Position numbers and translations under genes: made by a program. From Rufibacter sp. DG15C (GTDB lineage Bacteria > Bacteroidota > Bacteroidia > Cytophagales > Hymenobacteraceae), in assembly GCF_001577755.1 (NCBI RefSeq), contig NZ_CP010776.1, positions 3,038,001 to 3,102,000 of the forward strand: 64,000 bases of DNA. Reading direction: 5' to 3'. Below the pieces are notes generated by a model. The model saw only the letters and a list, made by a program, of their open reading frames with translations, was not told the origin of the DNA and searched no databases. The first letter of the stretch is position 1. Each line of letters opens with the position of its first letter. This document shows positions 1 to 8,632 of this stretch, one piece after another.

Positions 1-538
1 CTACAATCCTGCTGCGCAGACGGGCGCCGCCGGTCTCTACTTCACGTTTACCTACCTCTAAATTTTCTTCAATGATGGGAATGGAGGTGTTGCTGGTTCT
101 GGCATTGTCTGTCCAACCGCTGGATTTGAAGCCATACTCAGAGGCACGCTGGTCTAAGTCTACAGAACCGTACTGGTCCAAAACACGGGCGGCACGTTGG
201 GCTTCCTCCTTATTTTGGGCATGCACAGTTACCATGCATTCACTTGTTCTGGCCACACTAGAATAAGCTCTGGCTGAAGTATCATCATCTGAGAACAGGG
301 ATTTGAAGAATCCTGAAATTCCATCATTGTCTGTGGCGTCATGGGCTAACGATTCACCACGAGTGTCCCCTAAATGCGAATTGGTAGCTCCAGTGGTGCC
401 TGAGCTAGAACCAACAGCACCTTGTCTACCGGTAGATACGTCTATGCGGTCATTGCTAATGCCTAGGCCTTTTAACTCTTGCACTGCTCTTTGTGCTTCT
501 CCTGAATTGTCGAATATTCCTATTACTGTCTGTGCCAT
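1..538 (-). CDS. YsnF/DUF2382-type stress protein (partial, C-terminus off window)
   Basis: An open frame on the minus strand starts at ATG 538 and runs without a stop through base 1, so only about 179 N-terminal residues are seen. The protein begins MAQTVIGIFDNSGEAQRAV, a general-stress-protein (YflT/GSP17M-like) fold that typically precedes DUF2382. The last visible stretch (SIPIIEENLEVGKREVETGG) is the start of a DUF2382/YsnF repeat, which has the typical pattern I-P-(I/V)-x-E-E-x-(L/V)-x-V-x-K-R. The middle is Gly/Ser/Thr-rich. Such proteins are induced by stress and their biochemical role is unknown. Two further DUF2382 genes follow on the same strand, so this end of the window is a small family cluster. 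The start is chosen because the conserved domain begins within three residues of it. Confidence 0.85.
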   Translation of the reverse strand, partial: MAQTVIGIFDNSGEAQRAVQELKGLGISNDRIDVSTGRQGAVGSSSGTTGATNSHLGDTRGESLAHDATDNDGISGFFKSLFSDDDTSARAYSSVARTSECMVTVHAQNKEEAQRAARVLDQYGSVDLDQRASEYGFKSSGWTDNARTSNTSIPIIEENLEVGKREVETGGARLRSRIV

Positions 539-600
539 AGTTTTATATTAGATTGATTGGTGAAAAAATAAACAAATAAAAAAGGGGCTGTGACCAGAGG

Positions 601-1080
601 TTACAGTGGGTTCTGCGCAGAATCAGTTCCGTCAGGGGAGATGCGTTCTATCCTAATTTCTTCTTTGCGGAGGTTCACTTGCTGCACGTCTTGGGTCTGC
701 GTTATATTTTTTGTGATGTGCAATTCTTCTATTACCATCAGGCGTTTCTCTACCACCATTACCTCCTGCACTATGGGTATAATCATGGTGTCTCCTTCGT
801 AGCGGATGGGTGGTGGTGGGGTGTCTACATATTTATTCACGGGTATGCGCTGAATGTCATGCTCCTCCTGCAGCAAGGGTATGTTGATGGGCACCTCCTG
901 CTCACTCACCACTTTCGTGATTCTGACGGCACCTTTCTCAACCACTCTTTTCTCTACCTGCACGCGTTCTTCAATCACCGGAATAGTGATATTGGTGGCC
1001 TGAGCCCGAGAGGTATCTGAATTTAGATGGGATGGGTTGTTATGAAGTGGTTCCTTCTCTTGATTTTCCATGTCATTCAT
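601..1080 (-). CDS. DUF2382 (YsnF-like) domain protein
   Basis: This 159-residue protein has no signal peptide or membrane segment. From about residue 32 it shows the DUF2382 pattern (TIPVIEERVQVEKRVVEKGAV), then two more beta-rich repeats with E-E-(L/V)-x-(I/V) cadence (about residues 65-80 and 100-135). The family is linked to stress responses with unknown biochemistry. A second Met four codons in (MENQEKEP) is an alternative start. It lies 62 bp upstream of the partial stress protein on the same strand, so the two may be cotranscribed. Function beyond the domain name is not known. Confidence 0.8.
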   Translation of the reverse strand: MNDMENQEKEPLHNNPSHLNSDTSRAQATNITIPVIEERVQVEKRVVEKGAVRITKVVSEQEVPINIPLLQEEHDIQRIPVNKYVDTPPPPIRYEGDTMIIPIVQEVMVVEKRLMVIEELHITKNITQTQDVQQVNLRKEEIRIERISPDGTDSAQNPL

Positions 1081-1349
1081 TTCATTTTCCCGTTTGTCAG
1101 CTTAACGAAGGAGAATTATTGAAGTTTGGAAATGTAATATAAAAATTGTATTTTATATAAATTAGTGGCAATGGTGTATTTAGGATAGGAAGAAGATTAG
1201 GTAATAAATAGTGTCTAAGATGGTGTTTAAAAGCATTTCTATGAATTGGAATGCTTCATTTGTAATGATTTAAATTGCGTTGGTAAATAATACTATATTT
1301 AGTTAGTAAGATGTATATTATTTATTGAATTAGATTAGACTATAAAGAT
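1081..1349. other. AT-rich intergenic region
   Basis: This gap precedes the 601-1080 gene on its strand and should contain its promoter. It is very AT-rich with no ORF, and I see no confident TTTG/TAnnTTTG pair or conserved RNA. Confidence 0.4.
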
Positions 1350-1389
1350 AAAGCCTGTTCTTTGTCATAATTGACAAAGAACAGGCTTT
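1350..1389. terminator. Hairpin terminator downstream of PRC-barrel/DUF2382 gene
   Basis: A perfect inverted repeat, AAAGCCTGTTCTTTGTCA with its complement, has a four-base loop. The A/T ends give it a T-run on the minus strand. It lies 34 bp beyond the stop of the minus-strand gene at 1423-2163. Confidence 0.75.
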
Positions 1390-1422
1390 AAGATAATGGC
1401 TACTTTTAATTAGGGGAAAATT

Positions 1423-2163
1423 TTAAGGGCGACCCCGCTGTAATAATGGATTAGTTAAATTTTCTGTTTTCATTTCGGTTCTTCTTACAGTTTCATGGAT
1501 GGTCTCTTCTTGTACTTGCACCTCTTTGCCCACCTCAATTTCCTCCACCACATAAGGGACTTTTGTCACCGTAGCCACCTCCATTTTTTCTGTGAGGTCA
1601 ATAGTGCCGTCTTTAAAACTGCCAAAGTCTGCGTCAGTAAAATGGTGTTCAAAAGGTATCTGTTGCGGAAAGTGTTGGTCGGTAAACTGGGTATCAGAAT
1701 CATGTGGTGCAGTACCTACTATATCTGTGGTATTGGTAAGCGGCTGGTTCCTGTTTTGCTCAATTTGAATGGACGGTTCTCCCGCGAACACCCGCAACAC
1801 TCTGGTTTCTACTTGCTGGATTAACTGACCTCGCTCATAAGGAGGCAGAGCCTGCAGTTGTGATAAGGATACTTTTGAAAGAATCACCATCCTGGTCTCT
1901 AGCTCAAGTTCGGTCATGCCCACCGGGACGAGCACCAGCCTAAGTGCCAGATTCACTTGGTTTCCCTCCAGGTCCAGCACCGCATAGCGCACCTTCTGCG
2001 CCTCTTGGTCATAGACCAATTCCTGCACTCTGCCTATAAACTGGTTCTGAAGGTCCACCACGTCCCAACCCCTGATGTCTGACTCGCCTTTAGCAATCTC
2101 ATACTGACTATCACCTAGCTCCTGCAAGTGGTACTTGCCTGAAGAATATCCACTGTTTTCCAT
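1423..2163 (-). CDS. PRC-barrel and DUF2382 domain protein
   Basis: The protein has about 246 residues from the preferred start MENSGYSSGKYHLQ at 2163. An upstream in-frame ATG at 2256 would add 31 low-complexity residues that do not resemble the family. Residues about 15-80 form a PRC-barrel (YEIAKGESDIRGWDVVDLQ, IGRVQELVYD, VRYAVLDLEG). The C-terminal third (ATVTKVPYVVEEIEVGKEVQ) is a DUF2382 repeat. The PRC-barrel/YsnF architecture is common in stress proteins of soil and desiccation-tolerant bacteria. It forms a same-strand cluster with the two DUF2382 genes downstream. No enzymatic motif is visible. Confidence 0.82.
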   Translation of the reverse strand: MENSGYSSGKYHLQELGDSQYEIAKGESDIRGWDVVDLQNQFIGRVQELVYDQEAQKVRYAVLDLEGNQVNLALRLVLVPVGMTELELETRMVILSKVSLSQLQALPPYERGQLIQQVETRVLRVFAGEPSIQIEQNRNQPLTNTTDIVGTAPHDSDTQFTDQHFPQQIPFEHHFTDADFGSFKDGTIDLTEKMEVATVTKVPYVVEEIEVGKEVQVQEETIHETVRRTEMKTENLTNPLLQRGRP

Positions 2164-2259
2164 ATCTCCTGTGGTTATGTGCCTCAATAGTGCTTGTTGG
2201 TTTACGGGCTGGAAGAGGAGTTGTTGAAAGCAGAGGGAGGAGGGGGGCTTCTTCAACTT

Positions 2260-2319
2260 CCATATGCTTTCGTTTTTTGCCTGTTTTCTGGAAATGAGGT
2301 AAAAAACGAAAGCATATGG
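2260..2319. repeat. Palindromic intergenic repeat, copy 1 (extended stem)
   Basis: The core is CGTTTTTTGCCTG, TTTTCTGGAAA, then TGAGGTAAAAAACG. The stem continues outward for 11 more bases (ccatatgcttt / aaagcatatgg) that are specific to this locus. It sits between the divergent genes at 2163(-) and 2382(+). Confidence 0.9.
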
Positions 2320-2381
2320 GCCAAGTGATGAAATTATAGCGGGCAGCTAAGTGTTACTGTTCCAGAAAAGGTATATTATTG

Positions 2382-2573
2382 ATGATGACCGAACAAGAAT
2401 TTGACGCCCATTATGCAGACGCCCTAGAAAACATCCTGGTGGCCATGGCAGAGAACGGTGAGATTGATCCTGCAAAGTTCTACAACATGGCGTGCGTCAT
2501 AGAGAACCTTCGGTTTTTCAGCCCGGTGTTGTTTGCCGCCATCAAACCCTCACAAGAGAATGAGTCCCTTTAA
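2382..2573 (+). CDS. Small conserved-looking hypothetical protein
   Basis: A 63-residue ORF begins MMTEQEFDAHYADALEN. The preceding in-frame TTG at 2379 could add one residue. It is acidic and predicted largely helical, with no membrane segment, signal peptide or metal motif. It sits between the extended palindromic repeat and the convergent 2H phosphoesterase gene. Its composition looks like real protein (amphipathic helices, few rare residues), but I do not recognise the family. Existence is probable; function is unknown. Confidence 0.6.
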   Translation: MMTEQEFDAHYADALENILVAMAENGEIDPAKFYNMACVIENLRFFSPVLFAAIKPSQENESL

Positions 2574-2609
2574 ACCAAAGCGTGGCTCTTTCTAAAAGAC
2601 ATGATTTAC

Positions 2610-3119
2610 CTATCTTCCTTGGAAGTCAAATCGCTCCAACAACTCCCATGGTCCGTTCATGTACCGCCACAGCGTAAGGCCCGTGGCAACTGTGACAAAC
2701 GGCTGAAAATCGCTGCTTAAGGTTTGCAACAAAGCGTTCGCCGCCTCAGGGGTTACCTTGTTTTGTACCGTGATGTGCGGCCTCAGCTTTTGTTGGTCCT
2801 GGGCAGTTAAGGATGAGAACCAGCGCTGTTGCAACTGTGCATGCAAGTTAGTAAGCGTTTCGCTCTCTATCTTAAAAGCCACTCCTCTTCCCAATGGCAT
2901 GAGCCCTGTCACTTGCAATGGAAAGCTGGCTTGCCGCTGGCATCCTTTCAGGATGGTTTCTCTAAGTTCCTGTTCAGGGAGGGTTAGGTGATGGAAGAGG
3001 GTGAGATGGGCGTCCAAGAAATTGCGTTCCTTGGGGAAGTGCTGTTTCCGTAACTGGTCAAAATACGCCTGCGCCTCTGGCATTATGGCCAAGGTTAGAA
3101 TAAGGGGAGCCTGTTCCAT
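2610..3119 (-). CDS. 2'-5' RNA ligase family protein (2H phosphoesterase)
   Basis: This 169-residue protein has the two signature motifs of the LigT/2H phosphoesterase superfamily: H-L-T-L around residue 39 (DAHLTLFHHL) and H-I-T-V around residue 115 (RPHITVQNK). These form the symmetric active site that opens or forms 2'-5' or cyclic phosphodiesters in RNA or nucleotides. Length matches the family. The N-terminus APLILTLAIMPEAQAYFDQLR fits the usual first strand and helix. It is convergent with the small ORF at 2382-2573. The physiological substrate cannot be told from sequence. Confidence 0.88.
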   Translation of the reverse strand: MEQAPLILTLAIMPEAQAYFDQLRKQHFPKERNFLDAHLTLFHHLTLPEQELRETILKGCQRQASFPLQVTGLMPLGRGVAFKIESETLTNLHAQLQQRWFSSLTAQDQQKLRPHITVQNKVTPEAANALLQTLSSDFQPFVTVATGLTLWRYMNGPWELLERFDFQGR

Positions 3120-3150
3120 AGAATTAATTTTTGCCCAAACACTTTAAACG

Positions 3151-3181
3151 AAAAGCCTCTCCCAACAGGAGAGGCTTTTTT
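3151..3181. terminator. Terminator downstream of gamma-glutamyltransferase gene
   Basis: AAAAGCCTCTCC-caac-aGGAGAGGCTTTTTTA is a GC stem with a T tract (A tract on the other strand). It lies between the ggt stop (3226) and the 2H phosphoesterase start (3119). It can act on either strand. Confidence 0.8.
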
Positions 3182-3225
3182 ATGCTAGGCTGAAAATAGG
3201 TAGCTGTGATTAGTTATAGGGGAGA

Positions 3226-5106
3226 TTACCAACCTATGCCGTAGTCTTCGCCGTGGTTGCTGGACCCGCCCCAGAGACTGCCGTGCTTCCAGTCCAAATA
3301 GATGGCATTGATAGGGCCGCTGGTGCGGTCATCGAAGCTCATGATGTAGCCCATTTTTTTCAGTTGCGCGCGCACTTCCTCGGGGGTGGTGTCATTTAAG
3401 AGAATCTGCCCGGGTTTGGGTTTACGATCCTCTGTTTTGGTGCCGCCCAAGGAGAGCCACAGTTGATTGGTGTTGAAGTTGGCCGCCTCAGAGGCCTGTT
3501 GCACGGTCATGCCAAACTCGGCCATGTTCAAGAAGAACTGCAACAGGTTCTGTTCCTGGGTATCGCCGCCCTGCACCGCGAAAGAAAGGTAAGGTTTGCC
3601 GTCTTTCAGGGCCATGGATGGCGTCAAAGTCACCCTGGGGCGCTTTCCGGGCTCCACCACGTTAAAAGGATTCAAGGACGCATCCAGCACAAAGCTCTGC
3701 ATGCGCTGGCTCATGCCAATGCCGGTATTACCCGCAATGGTGGCAGGCAACCAACCGCCGCTGGGCGTTATGGATACTACCCAACCTTTCTTGTCGGCGG
3801 CCTCAACGGTGGTGGTACCCAACCACAGGCGTTCCTGGTATTCGGCTAAGGAAGATTCATTACGCGTGTCGTGCTTGGGCGCGAAGTTGCGTTTGGTGGT
3901 GTCCATCTCATAGCCTCTGTTTTTGAGCAACTGCAGGTAGGGATTGGTTTTGCCTTCAAATGGGTAAGGGTCGCCGGGACCAATGTTCGGGTTGTTCTTG
4001 TCCATTTGGATGAGACTCGCGCGCTGCTTGGCGTAGGCATCGCTCAACAGACCTTTCATGGGCTCAGCAGGAGCAAACCTGGAATCACCATAGTAAAAAT
4101 CACGGTCGGCAAAGGACAGGCTCATGGCCTGATACACCGTATGTATGTACTGGGCGCTGTTGAAGCCCATCTTCTTCAGGTCAAAGTTCTCCAGGATGTT
4201 CAAGGCCTGCAGCAGCATGGGGCCTTGGGTCCATTGCTGTAACTTGTACACATCAATGCCCTTATAATTAACGGTTAAGGGTTCTTCTTCCAGGGGTTTC
4301 CATTTGGCCAGATCTTGCAGGGTGATGAGGCCGCCTTGTTCTTTGGATCCGCGCACAAACTCCTGGGCAATGTCTCCAGTATAGAAGCGGTCATAGGCGG
4401 CCAGGATGGCGTCTTTTCGGCTCTTTCCCTTCTTAAGCGCGGCGCGTTCGGTCTCTACCAGTTTGGTGAGCGTCTGGAGCAGATCCTTCTGCACGAAGAT
4501 CTCGCCGGCCTCGGGGGCTTCACGTTTCTCGCCGGCATGGGTTAAAAACACTTTTTTGCTGTACGGCCATTCCTTGATTTTGTCTTTGCCCCTCTCAATG
4601 CTGTTGGCGGTTTGCGCGTCAATGGGATAACCCGCCGCCAAGTCCATGGCGGGAGCCAGCACTTGCTCTAAACTAAGCGTGCCGTAGTTGGCCAGCATGT
4701 GCATGAGTCCGCCGGGCGTGCCGGGCGTGGTGGCCGCCAAAGGACCAAACTCCGGCGGAAAATTATAGCCTTTGCTTTTGAAGAATTCAGGGGTTGCACC
4801 CGTAGGCGCCACACCCATGGCATTGATGGCTATTACCTTTTTGGTCTTGGGGTTGTAGATGAGGGCCTGCGTTTCGCCACCCCAACTCAACACGTCCCAC
4901 ATGGTGCAGGTAGCGGCTAGCATGGCGCATGCGGCATCTACCGCGTTGCCGCCTTGATGGAACGTTATGGCGCCAGCAGTGGCGGCCAAGGGCTTACCCG
5001 TAATGGCCATCCAGTTCTTGCCGTGCAAAGGCGGTTTCTGGGTTTGTTGGGCGGCGGCAGACAGTGAAAGGGTTATGCCTACAGCCAATGCTATGAGTTT
5101 TTTCAT
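3226..5106 (-). CDS. ggt: Gamma-glutamyltransferase family protein (secreted)
   Basis: The protein has 626 residues with a clear signal peptide (MKKLIALAVGITLSLSAAAQ, cleavage near residue 20). Gamma-glutamyltransferases hydrolyse or transfer the gamma-glutamyl group of glutathione and related peptides. They self-cleave at a Thr that becomes the nucleophile. Here the junction is LGTTTVEAADKKGWVVSIT, with the candidate Thr at about 431. Other family marks are ITFHQGGNAVDAACAM (45-62), the TPGTPGG segment (127-133) and FAVQGGD near residue 515. The usual TTH(L/F)S signature reads TTTVE here, so it belongs to a divergent GGT subgroup and true glutathione activity is uncertain. It is divergent from the acylase-type lipoprotein; both are Ntn-hydrolases acting outside the cytoplasm. 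Confidence 0.9.
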   Translation of the reverse strand: MKKLIALAVGITLSLSAAAQQTQKPPLHGKNWMAITGKPLAATAGAITFHQGGNAVDAACAMLAATCTMWDVLSWGGETQALIYNPKTKKVIAINAMGVAPTGATPEFFKSKGYNFPPEFGPLAATTPGTPGGLMHMLANYGTLSLEQVLAPAMDLAAGYPIDAQTANSIERGKDKIKEWPYSKKVFLTHAGEKREAPEAGEIFVQKDLLQTLTKLVETERAALKKGKSRKDAILAAYDRFYTGDIAQEFVRGSKEQGGLITLQDLAKWKPLEEEPLTVNYKGIDVYKLQQWTQGPMLLQALNILENFDLKKMGFNSAQYIHTVYQAMSLSFADRDFYYGDSRFAPAEPMKGLLSDAYAKQRASLIQMDKNNPNIGPGDPYPFEGKTNPYLQLLKNRGYEMDTTKRNFAPKHDTRNESSLAEYQERLWLGTTTVEAADKKGWVVSITPSGGWLPATIAGNTGIGMSQRMQSFVLDASLNPFNVVEPGKRPRVTLTPSMALKDGKPYLSFAVQGGDTQEQNLLQFFLNMAEFGMTVQQASEAANFNTNQLWLSLGGTKTEDRKPKPGQILLNDTTPEEVRAQLKKMGYIMSFDDRTSGPINAIYLDWKHGSLWGGSSNHGEDYGIGW

Positions 5107-5296
5107 AAAGGCAAGATTAGTGGTAAGTAAGATAGCAAAATCCGAACATACATGCTGACCCGTGACTACGTGAGGCAGTCTTCTGGTCCGCTTAGATATT
5201 TAATGACTAAATGTACATACGGTTTTAACTGGCATAGAAGAAGCATACAATGTCTGACTATTCTACTTAAATTGTAACACCTAAAACTGGCACTCC

Positions 5297-7501
5297 ATGA
5301 GACAGATTCATAAGAACATAACCGCTTTCGTCTTGCTGCTTTCTTTTCTAGTTTCTTGCTCGGTGAGGGAGCAGGTTACATCAGGGCAAGAGCTTAAAAG
5401 ATGGAAAGAGCAGGCGGCGCGCGTAACCATTGTGCGCGATGATTTCGGGGTGCCGCATGTGTATGGCAAGACAGACGCCGACGCGGTGTTTGGCCTGCTG
5501 TATGCCCAGTGTGAGGATGATTTTAACAGGGTGGAGCGCAACTACCTCTGGGCTATTGGCCGCCTGGCCGAGGTGGAAGGAGAGGAGATGCTCTACAGTG
5601 ACCTCAGGGCCCGACTCTACATGTCCAAGGAAGAAGCCATCCAGAACTATGAACGCAGCCCCGAATGGCTCAAGGCCCTGTGCCTGGCCTTTGCCGACGG
5701 CATCAATTATTACTTGCTCACCCACCCCGAAGTAAAACCCAAACTGCTCACTCGCTTTGAACCCTGGATGCCCATGTACTTCAGTGAAGGGTCCATTGGC
5801 GGCGATATTGAAAGCATCTCTACGGCCAGAGTAAAGGCTTTTTATGAGTCAGACAAATCAATGGGTTATCTTCCTAAGGGCAGCGGTTTATTGAAACCCG
5901 GTATGCTAGAGGAGCCCAAAGGGTCTAACGGGTTTACCATTTCGGGTAAGCACACGGCTTCTGGCAAGGCTATGTTGTTGATCAACCCTCACACGTCTTT
6001 CTTCTTCAGGGGAGAGGTACACGCCGTGAGCGAAGAAGGTTTGAATGCCTACGGAGCCGTGACGTGGGGCCAATTCTTCATCTACCAGGGCTTTAACGAG
6101 AAGACTGGTTGGATGCACACCTCAGCGTATACAGATGTCATTGATGAGTTTGAAGAAACCATTACCAAAGAAGAAGGTAAGCTGTTTTACAAATACGGTA
6201 CTGAGAAACGGCCGGTGACTACCTCGCAGGTGACCCTGTCTTATAAAACCGGCGAAGGGGTGAAGCAAAAAATGTTTACCACCTACAAAACCCACCATGG
6301 CCCCATCACGCACCAAAACGGGGACAAATGGGTGGCCACCGCCCTCATGTGGAAACCGGTAGAGGCCCTGACTCAGTCTTTTATAAGGACCAAGCAAAGC
6401 AACCTGAAGGAGTTCAACCAGATGATGCAGATGCGGACCAACTCCTCTAATGGAACTGTCTATGCTGATGCGGATGGCAACATTGCCTACTACCACGGCA
6501 ACTTCTTTCCGCGCCGCGACACCTCCTTTGACTACACTAAGCCCGTGGATGGCAGCAACCCGAAAACGGACTGGCAGGGCCTGCACCCCCTGGAGGAAAC
6601 CATCAGAATCATCAACCCGCCCAACGGTTGGATTCAGAACTGCAACTCCACTCCCTTTACCGGGGCCGGCGAGTACAGCCCTAAAAAAGAAGATTATCCG
6701 GCGTACATGGCCCCGGCGCCAGAGAACTTTAGAGGCGTGCATGCCATTCGGTTGCTCAAGAAAGCCGACAACCTGACGCTGGACAAACTTATTAGGCTAG
6801 CCTATGACCCGTACTTGCCGGCTTTTGAAGTGTTGATTCCGGGCCTGGTGAAAGCCTATGACACGCAGAAACCCAATGACCCCAAACTGAAGGAAGCTAT
6901 AGAGGTGATGCGCCGCTGGGACTATGCCGTGTCTAAAGAATCTGTAGCGATGTCTTTGGCCCATTTCTATGCCACCAACCTTTTCAAGAGTGGCAGTGCC
7001 CCCAAAAGCCTGGCGCTCATGGACCGCGTGGCCTACTACGCCAACACAGCCCCAGCTCAGGAGCGGCTGGACGTGTTTGCCCAGACGGTGGCGCAGCTAG
7101 AGAAGGACTTTGGTCAGTGGAACACGCCCTGGGGCGAAATCAACCGCTTCCAACGGCTAACCGGTGACATCAAACCCACCTTCAATGATGCGCTGCCCAG
7201 CATTCCTATTGGCATGGCTTCGGGGAACTGGGGAGCCCTGGCGTCGTTCGGGTCAGCGGCGTATAACACCAAGCGTTTGTACGGCACCCTAGGTAACAGC
7301 TTTGTAGCGGTGGTGGAGTTTGGCGAGAAGGTAAAGGCCAAGTCACTGCTGGCCGGCGGGCAAAGCGGTGACCCGGCTTCCCCGCATTTCAATGACCAGG
7401 CCCAGCGCTATGCAGACGTGCAGTTCAAGGACGTGGCCTATTACCGGGAAGACGTAGAGAAGCGCGCCAAAGCCACCTACCACCCCGGCGAGAAACATTA
7501 G
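5297..7501 (+). CDS. Penicillin acylase family lipoprotein (Ntn-hydrolase)
   Basis: This 734-residue protein has a lipoprotein signal (FVLLLSFLVSC, Cys21). The first domain contains VTIVRDDFGVPHVYGKTDADAVFGLLYAQCEDDF (43-76), typical of the alpha chain of penicillin/acyl-homoserine-lactone acylases. The self-processing site is KGSNGFTISG, making Ser210 the predicted N-terminal nucleophile of the beta chain. NPHTSFFF (about 227-234) and later segments agree with the family. The enzyme should cleave amide-linked acyl groups; possible substrates include AHL signals, beta-lactam side chains or N-acyl amino acids, and the sequence does not decide among them. It sits head to head with ggt. Two palindromic repeats follow its stop. 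Confidence 0.9.
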   Translation: MRQIHKNITAFVLLLSFLVSCSVREQVTSGQELKRWKEQAARVTIVRDDFGVPHVYGKTDADAVFGLLYAQCEDDFNRVERNYLWAIGRLAEVEGEEMLYSDLRARLYMSKEEAIQNYERSPEWLKALCLAFADGINYYLLTHPEVKPKLLTRFEPWMPMYFSEGSIGGDIESISTARVKAFYESDKSMGYLPKGSGLLKPGMLEEPKGSNGFTISGKHTASGKAMLLINPHTSFFFRGEVHAVSEEGLNAYGAVTWGQFFIYQGFNEKTGWMHTSAYTDVIDEFEETITKEEGKLFYKYGTEKRPVTTSQVTLSYKTGEGVKQKMFTTYKTHHGPITHQNGDKWVATALMWKPVEALTQSFIRTKQSNLKEFNQMMQMRTNSSNGTVYADADGNIAYYHGNFFPRRDTSFDYTKPVDGSNPKTDWQGLHPLEETIRIINPPNGWIQNCNSTPFTGAGEYSPKKEDYPAYMAPAPENFRGVHAIRLLKKADNLTLDKLIRLAYDPYLPAFEVLIPGLVKAYDTQKPNDPKLKEAIEVMRRWDYAVSKESVAMSLAHFYATNLFKSGSAPKSLALMDRVAYYANTAPAQERLDVFAQTVAQLEKDFGQWNTPWGEINRFQRLTGDIKPTFNDALPSIPIGMASGNWGALASFGSAAYNTKRLYGTLGNSFVAVVEFGEKVKAKSLLAGGQSGDPASPHFNDQAQRYADVQFKDVAYYREDVEKRAKATYHPGEKH

Positions 7502-7620
7502 AGTCTTTACTTTCAATGGAATTTGCTTGCTGTTGAAGGCGGTAGCTTTCCTTGATAGCTTAATGAGAATTGGCAGGTCTTTCCTAATCAGCCTTGAATT
7601 TCCAATAGAAGGCACTATGT

Positions 7621-7676
7621 CTCTAGCTTCGTTTTTGGCTTCTTTCTCAGAAAACAAGCCAAAAACGAAGCTAGAG
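7621..7676. repeat. Palindromic intergenic repeat, copy 2 (extended stem)
   Basis: The core is CGTTTTTGGCTTC ... CAAGCCAAAAACG around TTTCTCAGAAAA. It is extended by nine locus-specific complementary bases on each side (ctctagctt / aagctagag). It lies between the convergent acylase and SIMPL genes. Confidence 0.92.
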
Positions 7677-7769
7677 TTTTCTGTAACTAGTGTTATTATT
7701 CAACCTCAAGAAACACTTGTTACTGACGTGCAGATTGCATCTTCCCTAAGGAAATCCATAAGTTTAAGC

Positions 7770-7813
7770 AGTCGTTTTTAGCCTATTTTCCAGGAAATAG
7801 GCTAAAAACGACT
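7770..7813. repeat. Palindromic intergenic repeat, copy 3
   Basis: AGTCGTTTTTAGCC, TATTTTCCAGGAAATA, GGCTAAAAACGACT is a perfect 14-bp stem. The usual GG/CC step is replaced by AG/CT on both arms, a compensatory change. It lies 94 bp after copy 2 in the same gap. Confidence 0.93.
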
Positions 7814-7852
7814 CAGAATTCTGAATGCTTTTCAAAGCATCATACTGATTGG

Positions 7853-8503
7853 TCAGCTTATTCGCCAGGTAATGGTGATGGTTTCATTGACGTCGATGTC
7901 ATCGGCTTCAAAGTCCACGGAGGGGGCTGCGGCATCCATCATCATGTCTGCCTCATACAAGGCGTTGCTGTAGCGCTGTGACCGTATCACAATTTCCCGG
8001 AAGGAATAGTCAATGTCTAGTATTTCTTGCAGTTCTACGCCGGTGGTGGTGGCAATTATGGTGGCATTCTCCTTTGCTTTGGAAATGGCCAGCTGGAGGA
8101 GTTGCTGTTGGTGGGCGGCTGCGTCCTTCACCCCGAAAGCGATGTTGAAATCCAGTGCTTTTATATGGCTCGCGATTTTAGAAAGCACCCGGTTGATGAG
8201 TTCTTTGTCTAAAGGCAGTTCTACCTCTAAACTATGCGAGGCGCCAAAACCATTAAAGTCATAGGTGCTGGTTGTCTTGTTATAGATGGTCTCTTTCCTG
8301 ACTCTAAAATCCTTGGTTTTGAGGCTGGTTCTGGCAATTCCTTCGGCTTCTAAGAGCGCGCGCAACTGTTCCACTTTTTTGTTGAGGGACAGAATCGTTT
8401 TCTCATATTCCCATTTATGGGCTTCGGCCTCAAATGAGAGAATGATGATGTCTGGGGTCACTGCCAGCGTGCCTTTGCCTGTAATTTTTAGAGTTCTTTC
8501 CAT
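7853..8503 (-). CDS. SIMPL (DUF541) domain protein
   Basis: This 216-residue protein has the DUF541/SIMPL fold: an N-terminal strand RTLKITGKGTLAVTPDIIILSFEAEA, a long helix with Lys/Leu heptads, and a C-terminal segment (VNETITITWRIS) typical of the last strand. It lacks a signal peptide, whereas many SIMPL proteins are exported. It therefore resembles the cytoplasmic or unclassified subgroup. Members form ring-like oligomers, with no established enzymatic role. The gene is monocistronic, convergent to the acylase gene and separated from it by two palindromic repeats. Confidence 0.82.
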   Translation of the reverse strand: MERTLKITGKGTLAVTPDIIILSFEAEAHKWEYEKTILSLNKKVEQLRALLEAEGIARTSLKTKDFRVRKETIYNKTTSTYDFNGFGASHSLEVELPLDKELINRVLSKIASHIKALDFNIAFGVKDAAAHQQQLLQLAISKAKENATIIATTTGVELQEILDIDYSFREIVIRSQRYSNALYEADMMMDAAAPSVDFEADDIDVNETITITWRIS

Positions 8504-8632
8504 AGCAAGTTTATTGCTAAAAGGTACAGGATTTTAGCATCACTTAGCGGACAATCCACACAAAGATTTACTAGCCGGCCATTCTGTTTTAGAGCATTCA
8601 GGTAGTTTGGTATAAGTCAGTTTAGGAGCCGT

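Noticed and set aside
6122-6742. Long antisense ORF (206 codons) inside the acylase gene
   Set aside because: The sense frame has clear family motifs and processing site throughout; the antisense product has no recognisable domain.
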